Below are positions 45,675-58,201 of a DNA stretch of 64,000 bases, piece by piece. The first letter of the stretch is position 1. Every line of letters begins with the position of its first letter. A program made the position numbers and the translations under genes. The DNA is from Paraphysomonas bandaiensis (Eukaryota; Chrysophyceae), in contig CBFFRP010000134.1 in assembly GCA_965644295.1 (NCBI GenBank), positions 222,294-286,293 of the forward strand, read 5' to 3'. The notes under the pieces were generated by a model. That model was given only the letters and a program-made list of their open reading frames with translations. It made no database searches and was not told the origin of the DNA.

Positions 45675-46256
45675 AGCATCCCACAATATGTAATTGTCTC
45701 GTAGAAATAGTAACAATAACTCTAGACGATATAGATTCATGTTTCTACGCTCAGGCGTCATAATCAACTTTGCACGACTAAAGAGCCTCTCAACAACTTT
45801 AGATTGTGCTTCAATATGAAGCAATTTGCGGTAGTTGGACTCATAGATACCAAGTCGAGCTCTCTTGTTGGTTACCTCGACGCTGTCCAGAACACACTGT
45901 GCAAAATCAATTGCTTTACTCCTCGAAAATTTCTGTCGGGTGCACCAATATCAGTGGGTGAATCCAGTTGCACATGTCTAACTGCTCTTCTCTCATTGCC
46001 TGTCAACTCGCTTTCATCGTTCCCTTGAATTTTAGCCATTCTCAAAATTCGCGCTGGCAACAATGCTTTCATTCAGGGAAAGGTATGAGTGCAGTTCTGG
46101 AAATTCTTGTAGCAGTATGTCAACTAACTAGCGGGCTTGGTACAAATTGGTTCTATCTCTTTGTAAGGCATGATTCACACAAGTCGTGTAACCTCGCTTT
46201 ATATCTTGTTCAAGGAGATCATTGCCCAACGATTCTCTGAATCCACTCGGAAGAAG
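45675..46256 (-). pseudogene. Second-family hAT transposase relic
   Basis: Minus-strand frames hold about 190 codons of transposase broken by a stop and a frameshift. In order they read RESLGNDLLEQDIKRGYTTC, LLQEFPELHSYLSLNESI, RMAKIQGNDESELTGNERRA, then in another frame VTNKRARLGIYESNYRKLLH and the C-terminal motif SKVVERLFSRAKLIM with LLLFLRDNYILWDA. This differs from both other hAT copies, so at least three hAT lineages have visited the region. Confidence 0.8.
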
Positions 46257-46363
46257 ACTCTGTAAATTACACTGCCATCGAGCCATCGTCGTTCCTTAAT
46301 ATAAACTGTATGGTGTAACTACAGAGTATACACAGTTTGCTTCTTTTAGTTAGCATTTCTATG

Positions 46364-46640
46364 CAGGGATAGGGAACAATATATTGCAATACTATTGTTA
46401 GATAGCGTTCCATCAATAGTATTGATGGAATTTTTAAACCGGTCCTACAATACAATTACAATATATTGCAATATATTGTCAATGTATTGCAATATATTAG
46501 TATGACTACTCAGTAGGTAAACACATCCATAGATTTCATTTTTAGTATTAGTCATTAAGATCACATGACAACCAAACCAACTGCTGCTTATAGCTACTAA
46601 AAATCCACCTCGTCCTCATCCTCTGAGGTGAAATATGCAT
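46364..46640 (-). mobile_element. Solo end fragment of the CAGGGATAGGG hAT family
   Basis: Starts CAGGGATAGGGAACAATATA and is colinear with the inverted right end of the element at 21796-22919, including CAATACTATTGTTAG, GCGTTCCATCAATAGTATTG and the acidic C-terminal codons (CCTCGTCCTCATCCTCTGA). The remainder of the element is missing. Confidence 0.85.
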
Positions 46641-48088
46641 ATTTTCAATGGCTTTTTAAAAGAGTTTGTGGGTATATGAGTACGTTGCTATTGATGTTGC
46701 TCAGGAAACTATTCTCTAACTCTGGAGAGCATTGGGAAGATAATGAATAAAGTTGCCGCAAAGTACCTGTAGAGTTACATGAACATTGTTGTCTAATAAT
46801 GTTTAGAGTTTCTTCGAAGTATAGAGGAGATACTATATTATCTTAAAACACTCAATTCTATATATAGCAGTACATGTCATTAATGGGGTGCCATTAATGG
46901 TAGTGCAGTTCCCGGCAATTAAAATGGCATTAATGAAAATATCCCGGCAATTATAATGCCATTACCATTACCAATATACTAGGTTTTCAACATCATTATC
47001 ATTAGGATAAGCTACGATTTAACGTAAGGATAATAATAGAACGTGAGACATATACGCGAGGTTAAATATAACTATATATGATAAAAATGAATACTATGTA
47101 TAACGCATTGTCTTATTTTTGAGGAAATAAGGGTTTCCAGTTTTGTTCCCCATTAACACAACATCATATCTTTGTGAATTTACAGTGTTTATAGGAACAT
47201 GTTTCTATTAGCTTTAGATACATGTGTCGATCACACAACAGTATATATATATAAGATCTCTATTAGCATCTACGCCTGTCTGACACCTCCACTTGATTAG
47301 ACAGTAGTTGAACTGCTATTACTAGAGTAGGTACTAGTTGTTCAGGGCTATGTATTATACAGAGACGGCTCATTGATCAGCTGTGTTCATATCCCTCGGA
47401 CAGTCATGTGACCATCTCTTCCATATCAGATCAATGCTTTACTCATATACATACAGCAGATAAGTTCTTGTGATCAACTACAAGTAGATATGATACATCT
47501 CATAGTATTATTCCATTACATTGAAAGTAATGTACAGTGTAAGTAATGTAGAGTATGTAGAGTATGTAGAGTGGTCTCTATTTAAGATATAAGCCTCTGA
47601 ACTTATCCATGTATGTATATATAATTACATATAAATCCTACCTTTTCAACCCTAGGTTTTCAAAAAAGGTAGGATTTTCTATGGTTTTGTAGTTGTTTTT
47701 TATTGTGTTACGAACAATGTGTGTAAAAAGTAAGGATCAGTTTGACGAATACTGAGGAAAAGCTTGAAAAATACTGGAAAAGTGAGGAACACTCTCTTGT
47801 ACACCAGCAGTATACCTACAGCAGTATATGGTCTGTTCAAAACGTAATAAATACATTTATAATCATTTTTTATATCTAAAAAGTGCGTTTTTTCATAATA
47901 AGTGGGATATGCTGCTGGATCTTTATCCTTTGTACAGCAATATATAGCTATGACTATATGGACTAACGGGGTTTCTATAAGAATATTCTACTGCTGTATA
48001 ACAGCACAGCGTAATGATCTTCTTGCTTCACTGAATCACGCATTCATATATATATACATACATATATGAGGGTTAGTAAGTAATAGAT
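46641..48088. other. Intergenic region with partial repeat
   Basis: No gene recognised. A direct partial copy of the 45306-45375 repeat lies at about 46877-46985. Confidence 0.5.
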
Positions 48089-49762
48089 ATGGGAGCAAGT
48101 GGTTCTGTAGCTTCACCATTGCTATTAGATATGGATACATCTGTTAGTACACCCATTAAACAACCCCCTTCATCAGTAAAACCAGCAGATATTAAATCTA
48201 ATAGACATACAACTGATACTGTATTTCCATCAGAGAAATTAATTATAACATACTCAAGAGATCCTCATTCTTTTACAAATTTATTACAAAATAAAATTCA
48301 AAATGATGGTATATCGTGTGATGATCTGAAACAACATATAAAAGATATATGCCACACTGCTAAAGGTAATAAAAGAGATATAGAGATTCTAGACATTAAT
48401 CATATCTAATATACAGTCCCTGACAAAGATATTGATGACTTTATTGAGATAAATGGCTTCTCGGATGGGGCATGTTCGATTTCAGATGTTATAAAGTATA
48501 TACTTACTGCCTATGTCTTGCAAGGATTATTCATATAATACACAGGGCATTTGATAGACAAATGAATAGGTTACTGGAAGTTCAGTCAAAGAGCTTCAAC
48601 GCAACGTCATATAACAGAGAAAAGATATTAAATGTGCGTGGATACATTGCTCTTGTTCTGGAATAACTCAGTGATATATAGAATGCGAAGGAGGCTGTTA
48701 TGTCCCGCACTGCTGCCATTGAAACTTTAATAAAACAAACACAGCTGAATAATTTGACGAAATCCTATAAGACAGACCCAGTTTCATTTGCGAAAAGGCT
48801 GCATGCGGCCAGTGAGGATGCATTCAATTCTCTCTCGAAAGGTAGATCCATTTAATCTCTGCAAAATAAAGCGTTCTTCATCTGATGTAATATTCAGAGG
48901 CCCTTATAAGTACACTTATGTCATACGTGCCTGATGCAACTGAAGAAGACGTAACGAGTACTCTGGTGTGTGTACATGCACTGCATTGTCAGCTTCACTC
49001 TAAATATCTGTACAGAATAAATACGAGGCCAAATACGGAGCAAAGTCTGATATTATCGACATTAATTTGTTTTTAGAATTTCTTGAGCAAACAGTTAACT
49101 CAGCTCTCAGAGCAGAAAAACGTCTTCCTATCGAGCGAGAACGGTTGGATGGCGAGAGAAAATTAGCTCAGCGAATTGAAGAGCGATACAAGAAAGTAAC
49201 CGAATTGCTAAAGAAGGCGGAGCTTGACTCCATCACCTCACTCTACACGTATAAATATATCTGTATGGCATAGGTATTTATTGACGTACCGTTGTACTGA
49301 TCAGACTGGAACCAGCAGCTTTCCAAGCAGATCTCGCAAGAGCCATGCAGGGCAGAAAGAACATCCCGTGCGGTAAGTTTCACCATCACCGAAAATAAGT
49401 TGGAGATTTAAGTTTGGTGTCTTTATGCAGACGAGTTCCAGGATATTATCCGGTGCGTTGCTAGGGATTCAACTGTGACTGATATTGAGCAGCTGTGGGT
49501 AATAGATGCTTTCTGCACATGTATTTGTGTAATTTAGTACAGGTGGATGCTATGGCGAAAGCTAACAAAAATTCGAGTGATGTACCTATAAATTCCGTAT
49601 TATCCGTGCTAAAATCACGTCATATCGCTGCCCTTGATATATTTAAGGCCGCGCGTAACGAAGACGCTCTTCTGGTGAGTAGAAATCTACATTTTAAAGT
49701 ATCTTATTTCATACGAATATTATCAGTGTAAAGAGGCAGCAAATTCGTGTGCTCGGAAATAG
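48089..49762 (+). CDS. Unrecognised protein with N-myristoylation motif
   Basis: Ten exons close in frame: 48089-48365, 48417-48495, 48546-48633, 48682-48841, 48898-48965, 49016-49248, 49305-49372, 49431-49498, 49543-49674, 49727-49762; 402 aa. The start MGASGSVASPLLLD fits an N-myristoylation signal (Gly2, Ser6), suggesting membrane attachment. The rest is predicted helical and charged: DKDIDDFIEINGFSDGACSI, AFDRQMNRLLEVQSKSF, a coiled-coil-like RLDGERKLAQRIEERYKKV, and FQADLARAMQGRKNIPCDEF. The DKDIDDF...DG segment is faintly EF-hand-like, but not enough to claim calcium binding. No known family recognised. Introns are 44-65 nt. Confidence 0.7.
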
Positions 49763-50283
49763 TAATAGCACAAGATCTCCAGTTTACATGTTTATATCGC
49801 TATGATATATGATATAAACGGTCTGGAGATAGGCATTAATGTTATGTTGTGAAAATAGCAGATTCCAAGGGATATGCGCAATTTTTGTAAATTGTATACG
49901 TGCATACCAGCTGTACTTAATCATATGTAGACTATAATACACAGAAAGCTTATGATTTTAGGGAGCAGATGGTTCGAAACTATGATTAACAATAATTAGA
50001 TGATAAATTCGTTGTGGACCAGGCATTATTTGTATTCTTCAGTATTCAGATGATAGAATGGCAAAACTATGCCGAAGATTTGTTTCTCTGCATACAACAT
50101 TGCTGTGTAACCCTAATCGGATCCAGTCAGTTCAAACTTCAAACGACCTACTACCCAAAAATATATTCACCGACTGTAGCACATATATTGAGTATATAGT
50201 AATTTTTATCGGCAACGATACCAGCACTAATACAACACAGTAGACAAATTCACCAGTCTCCACATAAACTTAAACGGCTATTT
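49763..50283. other. Convergent intergenic region
   Basis: No gene supported between the 3' ends of the myristoylated-protein and PH genes. Confidence 0.5.
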
Positions 50284-50993
50284 CTATCGCATATCTACGG
50301 AAAGTACATGCCGAACATGGTCTCCACCGCGGTCCGGAAGACCTATCGCTGACACAACTTTGACCCAATCTTCCACTTTCGACGGGTGTAGCATCTAAAG
50401 AGGCAATACAACAGTATTAGTGAAAATAAGCTATAAATATAAAACAATAAGTATAATTATTGAAAAGGATTGGTTGTATAGAAAATATTCATAGCATTGA
50501 CAGGAGGGAATACTGGGATCATACTGACCTTAAAGTCTATGCTGCGTCCATTTTTGAAGTCCATTGTGAAACACAATTCTGATGGATGGCGACCATCAAG
50601 AAAGCTAGACCTCGCAGGCGGACCAATCACTACACTTGACAATTCACTGAGCTTGATTCGTTTATGGGGGCTTGACCTGTCAGGAACTTTGCACCTATGA
50701 TACAAAGGAAAAGCAAAACAGTTAAACCACACAAAGTAAAGCTGCAACAACCCTAGTACCAATGAACTGTATTATCAGTTAGATCAATCCAGACATATCG
50801 TTTCTTAAAAAATAACTCATCACTGAACTTTTTCAATGCCCATTCTGTGATATGATCAGAGTAACCACTTGTATACTAGTTATATATATATATACTCACC
50901 TCCTTCAAATATGGACTTCGATTTAATACCATACGATTGTGAGGCTCTCTCAGCTGCACCTACAATAAATGAAGGTCGTCTAGGATCCCCCAT
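50284..50993 (-). CDS. Small PH-domain protein
   Basis: Four exons on the minus strand, 50900-50993, 50760-50844, 50529-50694, 50284-50394; 151 aa. After a 30-residue N-terminus the protein is a single pleckstrin-homology fold. FFKKRYVWIDLTDNTVHW is the K-x-R-x-V/F-L-x-L...L-x-W start. KRIKLSELSSVVIG is the next strand pair, CFTMDFKNGRSIDFKM the F-x-I...R-x-L-x-F pair, and HPSKVEDWVKVVSAI the closing helix with the invariant Trp. The basic loop KKR suggests phosphoinositide binding, by family knowledge. Almost no other sequence is present, so it is a stand-alone PH protein. The last intron (50395-50528, 134 nt) is unusually long for this genome and has the donor GTCAGT. Confidence 0.8.
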
Positions 50994-51792
50994 TGTGAAT
51001 GATATGAATGAACTCGCGTCAATGACATCCTGCGATGTATTATGTTATATATAGGGATATGTATACGTATATAGAGGGATATAAACATCTCTTACATCGT
51101 TAGTTTTCCGGTCATTTTCTTTCCCAAAGTGAGACATTTGCTATGAGATAATATTTCTGTAATTGTCAATGCAATCAATTGCATGGAAGACTCCATCATT
51201 CATACATAGCAATGTGCGTATATAATGCCTTTACATACATATATATACATACTGCTGTATATACATACCATATAAGGATACTGCTGCTAATACTGTCACC
51301 TATTGCAGTAGATTTGCTTCCTTGAAAAGTCGTCGTTTTTAAATGAAAAGTGAAAAAAAGTGACGATTTAATGAAAAAACGATGACTTTTGCACTTTGTA
51401 CCCTTAATCCCCTCTCTGTCTTCGACATCTATAGAACACTTGTACTATATACACATTATACGTAGCAATTCTATTGCAATATCATGTAGAAAAAATTGTT
51501 ATTTTCTATATAAAAACCGGATATTTATAGAGATATTTCGAGATAACTAGATATCCCTCTCAAAGGATCCAGAAAAGGGCATCATGGAGTTGAAGGAATA
51601 TGCCACGCATGTATCTATACATCCCTATACATACCCCTCTACATCTCTATATAGAAGCATCATCTACCTGCATTAACCCTCTATATATCTACCCCTTGAC
51701 CATTATATCACATAAATACATCTGATATTACGGTTTGACACTTATCTACCTATCATCATACTATACCAGCTAACAACAGCCACTATCTACTC
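50994..51792. other. Intergenic region with foldback repeat
   Basis: No gene. Promoter side of two divergent genes; contains the foldback repeat at 51322-51390. Confidence 0.5.
51322..51390. repeat. Foldback (MITE-like) repeat, copy 2
   Basis: TTGAAAAGTCGTCGTTTTT at the left is mirrored by AAAAAACGATGACTTTT at the right. The interior GAAAAGTGAAAAAAAGTGA matches copy 1 at 12868-12943. Confidence 0.65.
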
Positions 51793-52432
51793 ATGGTAAG
51801 CCTCTACTATACCCCCCTCTATCCCCCTACATATGCATACATATATAACACACTTATATATACAGATACAAGTCAAAAAGATTGAGAAAGAACCTGTACC
51901 AGAAACACATAAGAAAGCAGCAGAAATTACACTTCATACTCCGACCAAGAAAGTCCTGTTTTCCCCGACTCCCCCCCGTATAATAACAAGAGAGACTGTA
52001 GATAAGGAACAACAGACAGATGAAACACTGAATCCAGTCAATAAATCATCAGGATCATCTCCACGTAGTCCTCTGTCGACAATATCTGTCTCATCAACAT
52101 CATCTCGACCGAGAGCACTGTCTTTGGATATGCATTTTCCGCCTCACTCGCAGTATAGTCAAGCCCGTGCCAGTACCGAAATGATGCGCCATCGAATTGC
52201 CTCACAGACAATTGGAGGACAAATAATCTCATCATCAAACTCTACCAAGTCAACTTCTCCTCGAGTGAGAGCTTCTTCTGATGACGATATTCATATTCGC
52301 TCGGCGAATAGTCAAGCCCGTGCAAACGCAGAGATGTACCGCCACCGAATCGCGACGAACACACTAGGAGGATTTTGGGAGGGTCTTTGGGCATGTGCAG
52401 CATGTGGAACTGAAGAAGATGCGGAGCAGTGA
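51793..52432 (+). CDS. Unrecognised protein with two SQARA..EM.RHRIA repeats
   Basis: Proposed exons are 51793-51795 (the ATG alone) and 51866-52432, joined across a 70-nt intron with donor GTAAGC and acceptor TACAG; 189 aa. Without this splice the long frame would have to start at a non-ATG or at an ATG inside the intron (51833). The protein is basic and Ser/Pro-rich, with TPTKKVLFSPTPPR resembling kinase-site clusters. It has two copies of a motif: SQARASTEMMRHRIASQTIG and SQARANAEMYRHRIATNTLG, about 55 residues apart. It ends GFWEGLWACAACGTEEDAEQ. No family recognised. The start exon is inferred, not proven. Confidence 0.62.
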
Positions 52433-53926
52433 AACAGAAATCAGTGTTACCGATTTATTCTAATCGAAGCTGTACAAGTTGCGAATTCCGGCTACATTTG
52501 ACTATTTTACCTTTTTCAAATTTCTATAGTGCTATTATTTATCCTATCGTTGGGCTGTCGTAGTCACCAACATTCTTATGGGAAGTCGTAATGTCGTCTA
52601 TTTGTTAGATAGGCCCCTTATTGAGAATGATGTTACTTAGATTCACTTTGGTGTGAGGAAGTTGCTGTTCTTCTAGCAGTATCGTATAATAAAAGACTTG
52701 GTTTACGCGAAATAATCACTTTAGTGTACCAGCAATAGGTAAACCCTGTTCATATGAGCTCATCTTAACCATTACACTGTTAGACTAGATATATAATTGT
52801 TCCGTAAACTCGTTCAGTTGAACCGAATTAGTAAAGTTGTATTCAATGTCTCTCCTAAGTAATTAACTAGCTACAAATAATAAAAATATCCATAGCAATA
52901 CATATCTAATATATAAATGCTGTGTTGACTGCAGTATAAGATGACATATTGTGAAATTGAAACGACGTTGTAGTAGTAAACGGTAAATCTAGTTACAAGA
53001 AAGTAAATTTCGTTACTGATGGATATGGGATATGGGATTGATCATTGGTGAGCATACAACAACACGTAAACTTTAACTCACAATAAAAGTCAATACGCTG
53101 TACTAGCTGAGTATACACGTATACACACAGTATTCATGAAGATGAGTGTGTGTGTATGGGACACTGAGTAATTGTAATATATAATATATAATACTCACAG
53201 TACCAATCTCGTACATAGAATATCTAAGACGATATAGTCACTTTAAATTTTCATATATATGCGACGTCAGAACACAAAATTAATGTATCAACATATTTGT
53301 CATATTTGGACGAAAGTGAAACTTAAGTAACTGAACATAAACTCACAGAGAGTAATCACTTAGTAAAATTATAGTCAACAAAAAATCTTAACATTCATTA
53401 TAATTCTATGTTCTCTATTACCACTGAATGATATCAGAGCATAGATAGACGTGATCTTATACAGTAAAAATATTTCAGTTTAACTACTATAACTCCTATC
53501 ATGCCACTTCATGTAAAACGGTATTGTTTAAGAAATGGTCATAATTCAAATACAGCTTCTTCATTGCTTACAAATAGCAAAACTCAGTATCAAATGCATG
53601 CACCAGTAATCACATATTTCTCTCCAATGATAGCAGCGACTGATTTCGTACAACAGTTATTCACCAGAATAGTATGATGTTAGATGTTAGTGCTTTGATT
53701 ACTATGAAGCAAAGCAAGTCAGGGCTAACTTTAACCTTATATTTCCAACAAGCCAGTTGTGTGTAAACTAGAAATGAAAGCATAGCACAAAATATTGGAA
53801 AGTTGGTAGGTTCTTGAAGTATATTATGATTGTATTATACATAATGGGTCTGTTTAACCAACTACTCCACACACATTATTAACTATACTATATACCGCCC
53901 TAGATTGACATATATGCTATACACAT
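52433..53926. other. Intergenic, nothing recognised
   Basis: About 1.5 kb between convergent genes, AT-rich, with no supported coding region, RNA or clear repeat. Confidence 0.5.
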
Positions 53927-56129
53927 TTAGTTTCCGGAACGCATTGCGTTGCTAATATGCTCTTCTATGGAGCCTTGCATTTCTGAGAGAATCTTCTTAA
54001 TCCACGGCTGAATGTCAGTCTCTCCATCAGGTGCCACATTGTCCCCTCTTTGCTCGTACAGGAAAGTGTACTTGCTTAATATGTTGTTCTCAAGGAAGTC
54101 TGTCAGTTCATCTCTGGGGACCCTATACCACTGATAAATATAGATAGACGTATTCGGTATATATATAGATGCAAAACAGTAGCATCTCTACAGTCTGCAC
54201 TACAGCATACAATTTCTATCAACATTACACGACACAAGTGTTTTCTAGAACACTCTTTCACTCTATAGTCATCTACGTCCGAGCATAACACACTCGTCAC
54301 TTACTTGGTCCTAAATTTCATCTTCTTATCCGCTACGTGGACGTTAACTGTCGGGGCCACCACGCAGAGTCTCACGCTACTGGAGATAGCCTTTTGAACA
54401 GCAAGGGCAGATTGTTTACTCTCTTCTGTCATACGCTTTACTAGGTCGTTCAATCGAGAAGTTGCTGATTGAGTTTCCTGTTGGCACGAATCTGCCCTTG
54501 ACTTCAGCTGGGCAATTTCAATGTCTTTGTCTCTAATAGTATCCTTCAGTTGCGATATATCTTTTGAATTATTCTACGCCATGTAAATCAGTTACGCAAG
54601 GACATCAGGAGAACAAAGTACTTATCCACTGCTGCATATCAATCACATGAACTAATTGGACTACATTCCTATCTAGTGTACGTACACTACGTCATACCTC
54701 AATAACTTGTCTGAAATTTTCCAATTCACTCTTCAAACTCTGTATATCACTATTCGCAATATCTAGGAGGTCTTTATAGACTTCCCTTTCTTTCTTGGTT
54801 TCTGCTAATTGGGTACCATGAGCCTTCGCTTCGGACTCCAGAGTGTTGACAGTCTCTAGATATTCGTCTTGTTTGCGAGTCAGAACCCTTATTGATAGAT
54901 CTGACTCACTGAGAAGCGCCTGGAGACGCGCTATCTCATCTCTGCACGTTTCCAGTGCCAACTCCATGTCTTTGGAGTTCGACAGGCTGCTATGCATACA
55001 GTTAAGTACTTCCAAACAGTGATATAGCGAGGATGATACCTGTTGACGGTACTGTCAGCTTGTTGCTGCATAAGTTGCAATTGCCGAGCTGCTTCTTCGA
55101 GCTGTCTCTCCAGATTACCAGCATACTCAACCTTCAATCCAAGTTGTGCCTTAACACTAGCGTATCTCTTTTCAGCGTCATCAACGGCATTCGAATCGAT
55201 CTTAAGCTTCTCAATGGACTGCTCCAACGAAGATATCGATTCATTTCTGGCCAGTAGCTCCTTGTTTAACGCATCTAACTGATCCATTCTTTCCCGTCTT
55301 TCGCTTCCTAACAACTGGTTCAACAGGGTATTCGTCCGCTCTAGCTCTGATAACTTCTTCAGGTAATTTTCATTAATTTGTCTGAGCTCATTTAAAGTTT
55401 CTGTTGGCTCCATCGATTGGCCAGATAGGTTTAGCGAGTCAGTTCGTTCAATTTTACTTTTGCTAGTAAAAATTTTATCTTCCAATTTACTAATCTGTGA
55501 ATATATATATGACTTCAAGTATTGTAGGTACAGTAGTATTGTTCATGACACACAAGAAAGATATAAAACAGCGTCGTTGTATAGTATACTATTATAATAG
55601 GGGTCAAAGCTACGATACTATTTCCATCATATGGTACCTGAAACTTGAGAGAACGTATAGTTTCTTTTGACTTGCGCAACATATTATCCTTGATATCACA
55701 CTGATCGCATCTTGCAGGATCCCTTCCCGACGATCTGAACTGTGCCCCTGTACATCACACCATCAGGCGCAATCGGATGAAACAACGCAACAAGTTAATT
55801 AATATACCTGATACTAATTTCTGTTGCCCCCGATATTTATCCACCAAGGCTGATTGGAGATGATTTATTTCATCCATCAGCACCTCCGTGTGACTATCTG
55901 TCTGTCTGGGTAGCGTTTGGGATCCGAATTTGCGGCGTCCAGTAGATACCCCACCAGTGGCATGTGATGCTTGTTCCAAAGCTGACTGAGATGCAGACAT
56001 TAACATTTGAGCACCCGTCCGTTCCATCTTGGAAGCAGCAGTATTGGGACGTCGAGATTGCTCCGCATTAGCTTGTTGACTACTCAGTAATGCATCTAAA
56101 GTAGTTAATTTACTACTCTCATATGGCAT
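53927..56129 (-). CDS. Coiled-coil protein, unrecognised
   Basis: Six exons on the minus strand, 55808-56129, 55638-55747, 55040-55494, 54698-54989, 54305-54573, 53927-54122; 547 aa. After a disordered ~100-residue N-terminus and a C-x-x-C pair (RCDQCD) the protein is almost continuous coiled coil. Examples are TLNELRQINENYLKKLSELE, AGNLERQLEEAARQLQLMQQ, DIQSLKSELENFRQVIE and KDTIRDKDIEIAQLKSRADS. A compact C-terminal tail (PTVNVHVADKKMKFRTK, then DFLENNILSKYTFLYEQRGD and WIKKILSEMQGSIEEHI) looks globular and could be the conserved functional part. Introns of 120-145 nt are longer than the window average. No motor or kinase domain is present. It is possibly a centrosomal, basal-body or tethering protein, which is a guess from architecture. 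Confidence 0.75.
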
Positions 56130-57176
56130 GTTTAGTTACTATATATATATATTGAATACGATCAACAGTATAACGATAATGTGATTAGTATAAGTCGACT
56201 TTACTATAACATTATGAGACTGTCATATCGTATATATATGTATATATAGTAGAGTGGTGGATATAGTGACACTATACTTGAACTGTTAGAGCATTAGATG
56301 GCTAGTTGAATAGAGATAAGTGAGTATATTGTTATGAAGGCATGGAATGTATGGATAAGATGATATCTGTGATGTTTAGTTGAGTATATCTGTTTGGTGT
56401 TCTATGGGGATTCACTCATCTAGGTATATATATATGAGCTGATGTGTATGTACTCTGCAGGCAGTGTACAGCAGAGTGTATATGGGCATGTATTTACATG
56501 AAGTCAACTGTAAGAAAGAGCAGTCGGTATACAGCTGTAGTACGTAAAACTGATATGGTGTGTATAGGTACTGTATGTACTTGGAACTGTATACCATATA
56601 TGCTGTAGTTGCTGTATACATGCATACATACATACATACATACATACATACATACATACATACATACATACATACATACATACATACATACATACATACA
56701 TACATACATACATACATACATACATACATACATACATACATACATACATACATACATACATACATACATACATACATACATACATACATACATACATACA
56801 TACATACATACATACATACATACATACATACATACATACATACATACATACATACATACATACATACATACATACATACATACATACATACATACATACA
56901 TACATACATACATACATACATACATACATACATACATACATACATACATACATACATACATACATACATACATACATACATACATACATACATACATACA
57001 TACATACATACATACATACATACATACATACATACATACATACATACATACATACATACACTGTATCCTATGCTATATACCAAACACCAACACATACCAA
57101 CAACACACATGCATGCATACAGCAGTACATACATACATACAGTATCACACCATCACAATAACACATACACCGAACA
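56130..57176. other. Spacer with large TACA microsatellite
   Basis: No gene. It separates the coiled-coil gene from the first NTF2 unit and is dominated by the microsatellite at 56625-57060. Confidence 0.6.
56625..57060. repeat. (TACA)n microsatellite, about 109 copies
   Basis: Nearly perfect tetranucleotide tract of about 436 bp; open frames of up to 240 codons across it are artefacts. It ends about 170 bp before the first NTF2 start codon. Confidence 0.97.
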
Positions 57177-57233
57177 CACTCTCTCCCTCCACATAACTAT
57201 CATTATACACCCCTTATAACACATTCTTTCACC

Positions 57234-57816
57234 ATGTCAGCTGATGAAGTTGCTTCTGCATTTATCCAGCACTACTACTCCACGCTGGACTCTAATCCCG
57301 GAGCCTTGTCTGGCTTATACGTAAGTCACCCTCCATATTCTAGAAATAATATGAACACTCATATATATATACACAGCAACCACAATCAACTCTTTCTTTT
57401 GAAGGAAATAAATTCGTGGGACCTCAGAGCATATGCGAGAAGCTAGTGGTAATTATGTTATATCTGTCTTATGAGTATGATGTTAACTATGAGGGTTTTG
57501 ATACAGTCTCTCGGCAAGCTTGAACACAACTCATCAGCATTTAGTGTTGACGTACAGGTATATTGTATATATATTTTATTATTATTTTGTATGACGATTT
57601 TATGTGTAGCTTGGAGCGGACAGTAATGCCTTGCTTATTTTTGTCGTCGGCAGACTAACTATTAATGGCGAGAACCCATTACATTTCACGCAAATGTTCC
57701 AGCTGGTATAGACAATTGTATGGATTTATTAGTGTTTCATTTCGATGTTACAGGTGGCTACTGGTCCTGGACAATACTACGTGCACAATGAAATATTCCG
57801 ACTGGTCTACGGATAG
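57234..57816 (+). CDS. Nuclear transport factor 2 (NTF2), copy 1
   Basis: Five exons, 57234-57320, 57377-57448, 57507-57557, 57610-57705 and 57754-57816, all joined in phase 0; 122 aa, close to the 125-127 of other NTF2s. The full length is a single NTF2 fold: ASAFIQHYYSTLDSNPGALS (the F-x-x-x-Y-Y first helix), LSFEGNKFVGPQSICEKLVS, DVQLGADSNALLIFVVGRLT, then HFTQMFQLVATGPGQYYVHN and EIFRLVYG. NTF2 dimers bind RanGDP and FxFG nucleoporins and return Ran to the nucleus. The first exon ends at SGLY, after which QPQSTLSFEG follows, as in the family's Y-x-x-x-S-x-x-x-x-E-G. An AATAAA signal lies at 57879. This copy is the likely founder: its upstream sequence is unique to it. Confidence 0.93.
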
Positions 57817-58201
57817 ATGGCTACAGTTGTGGTCATCTGAGTAGCGTAGTGTAGCTGCAGTCTTGGATTGTGCTATCAAATAAAAGTTAATAATAAAAAA
57901 ATTTCGAATTTTGATATCATTGTTATGTCTTTCCGATGATGGATTGACCTTATGGACTACATGGGCACTTACGTTGCGAAGAGACACTCTTGAAAACTTC
58001 GAACTTCGAAGTGAAGCTACATCATTCTTCTCGAACTTTCATTGTGAAAGCCTTTCGTATAACTAAGACCTTATTCCAGTGACACATTAGTGACAACTGT
58101 GGAGTTTTGCTTATTTCTTGTAATCAATTAAATGTTGAAAGCTACTTATTTCTTTTATCTTGATTTAAATCCAATACTTGATTTACTACTTACGAGCATG
58201 T

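Noticed and set aside
48420-48480. EF-hand in the myristoylated protein
   Set aside because: Only a D-x-D..D-F and a later DG are present; the 12-residue loop spacing and terminal Glu are not satisfied.
57748-57987. 79-codon minus-strand frame repeated in every NTF2 unit
   Set aside because: It overlaps NTF2 exon 5 and 3' flank antisense; repetition is explained by the tandem array, not by selection.
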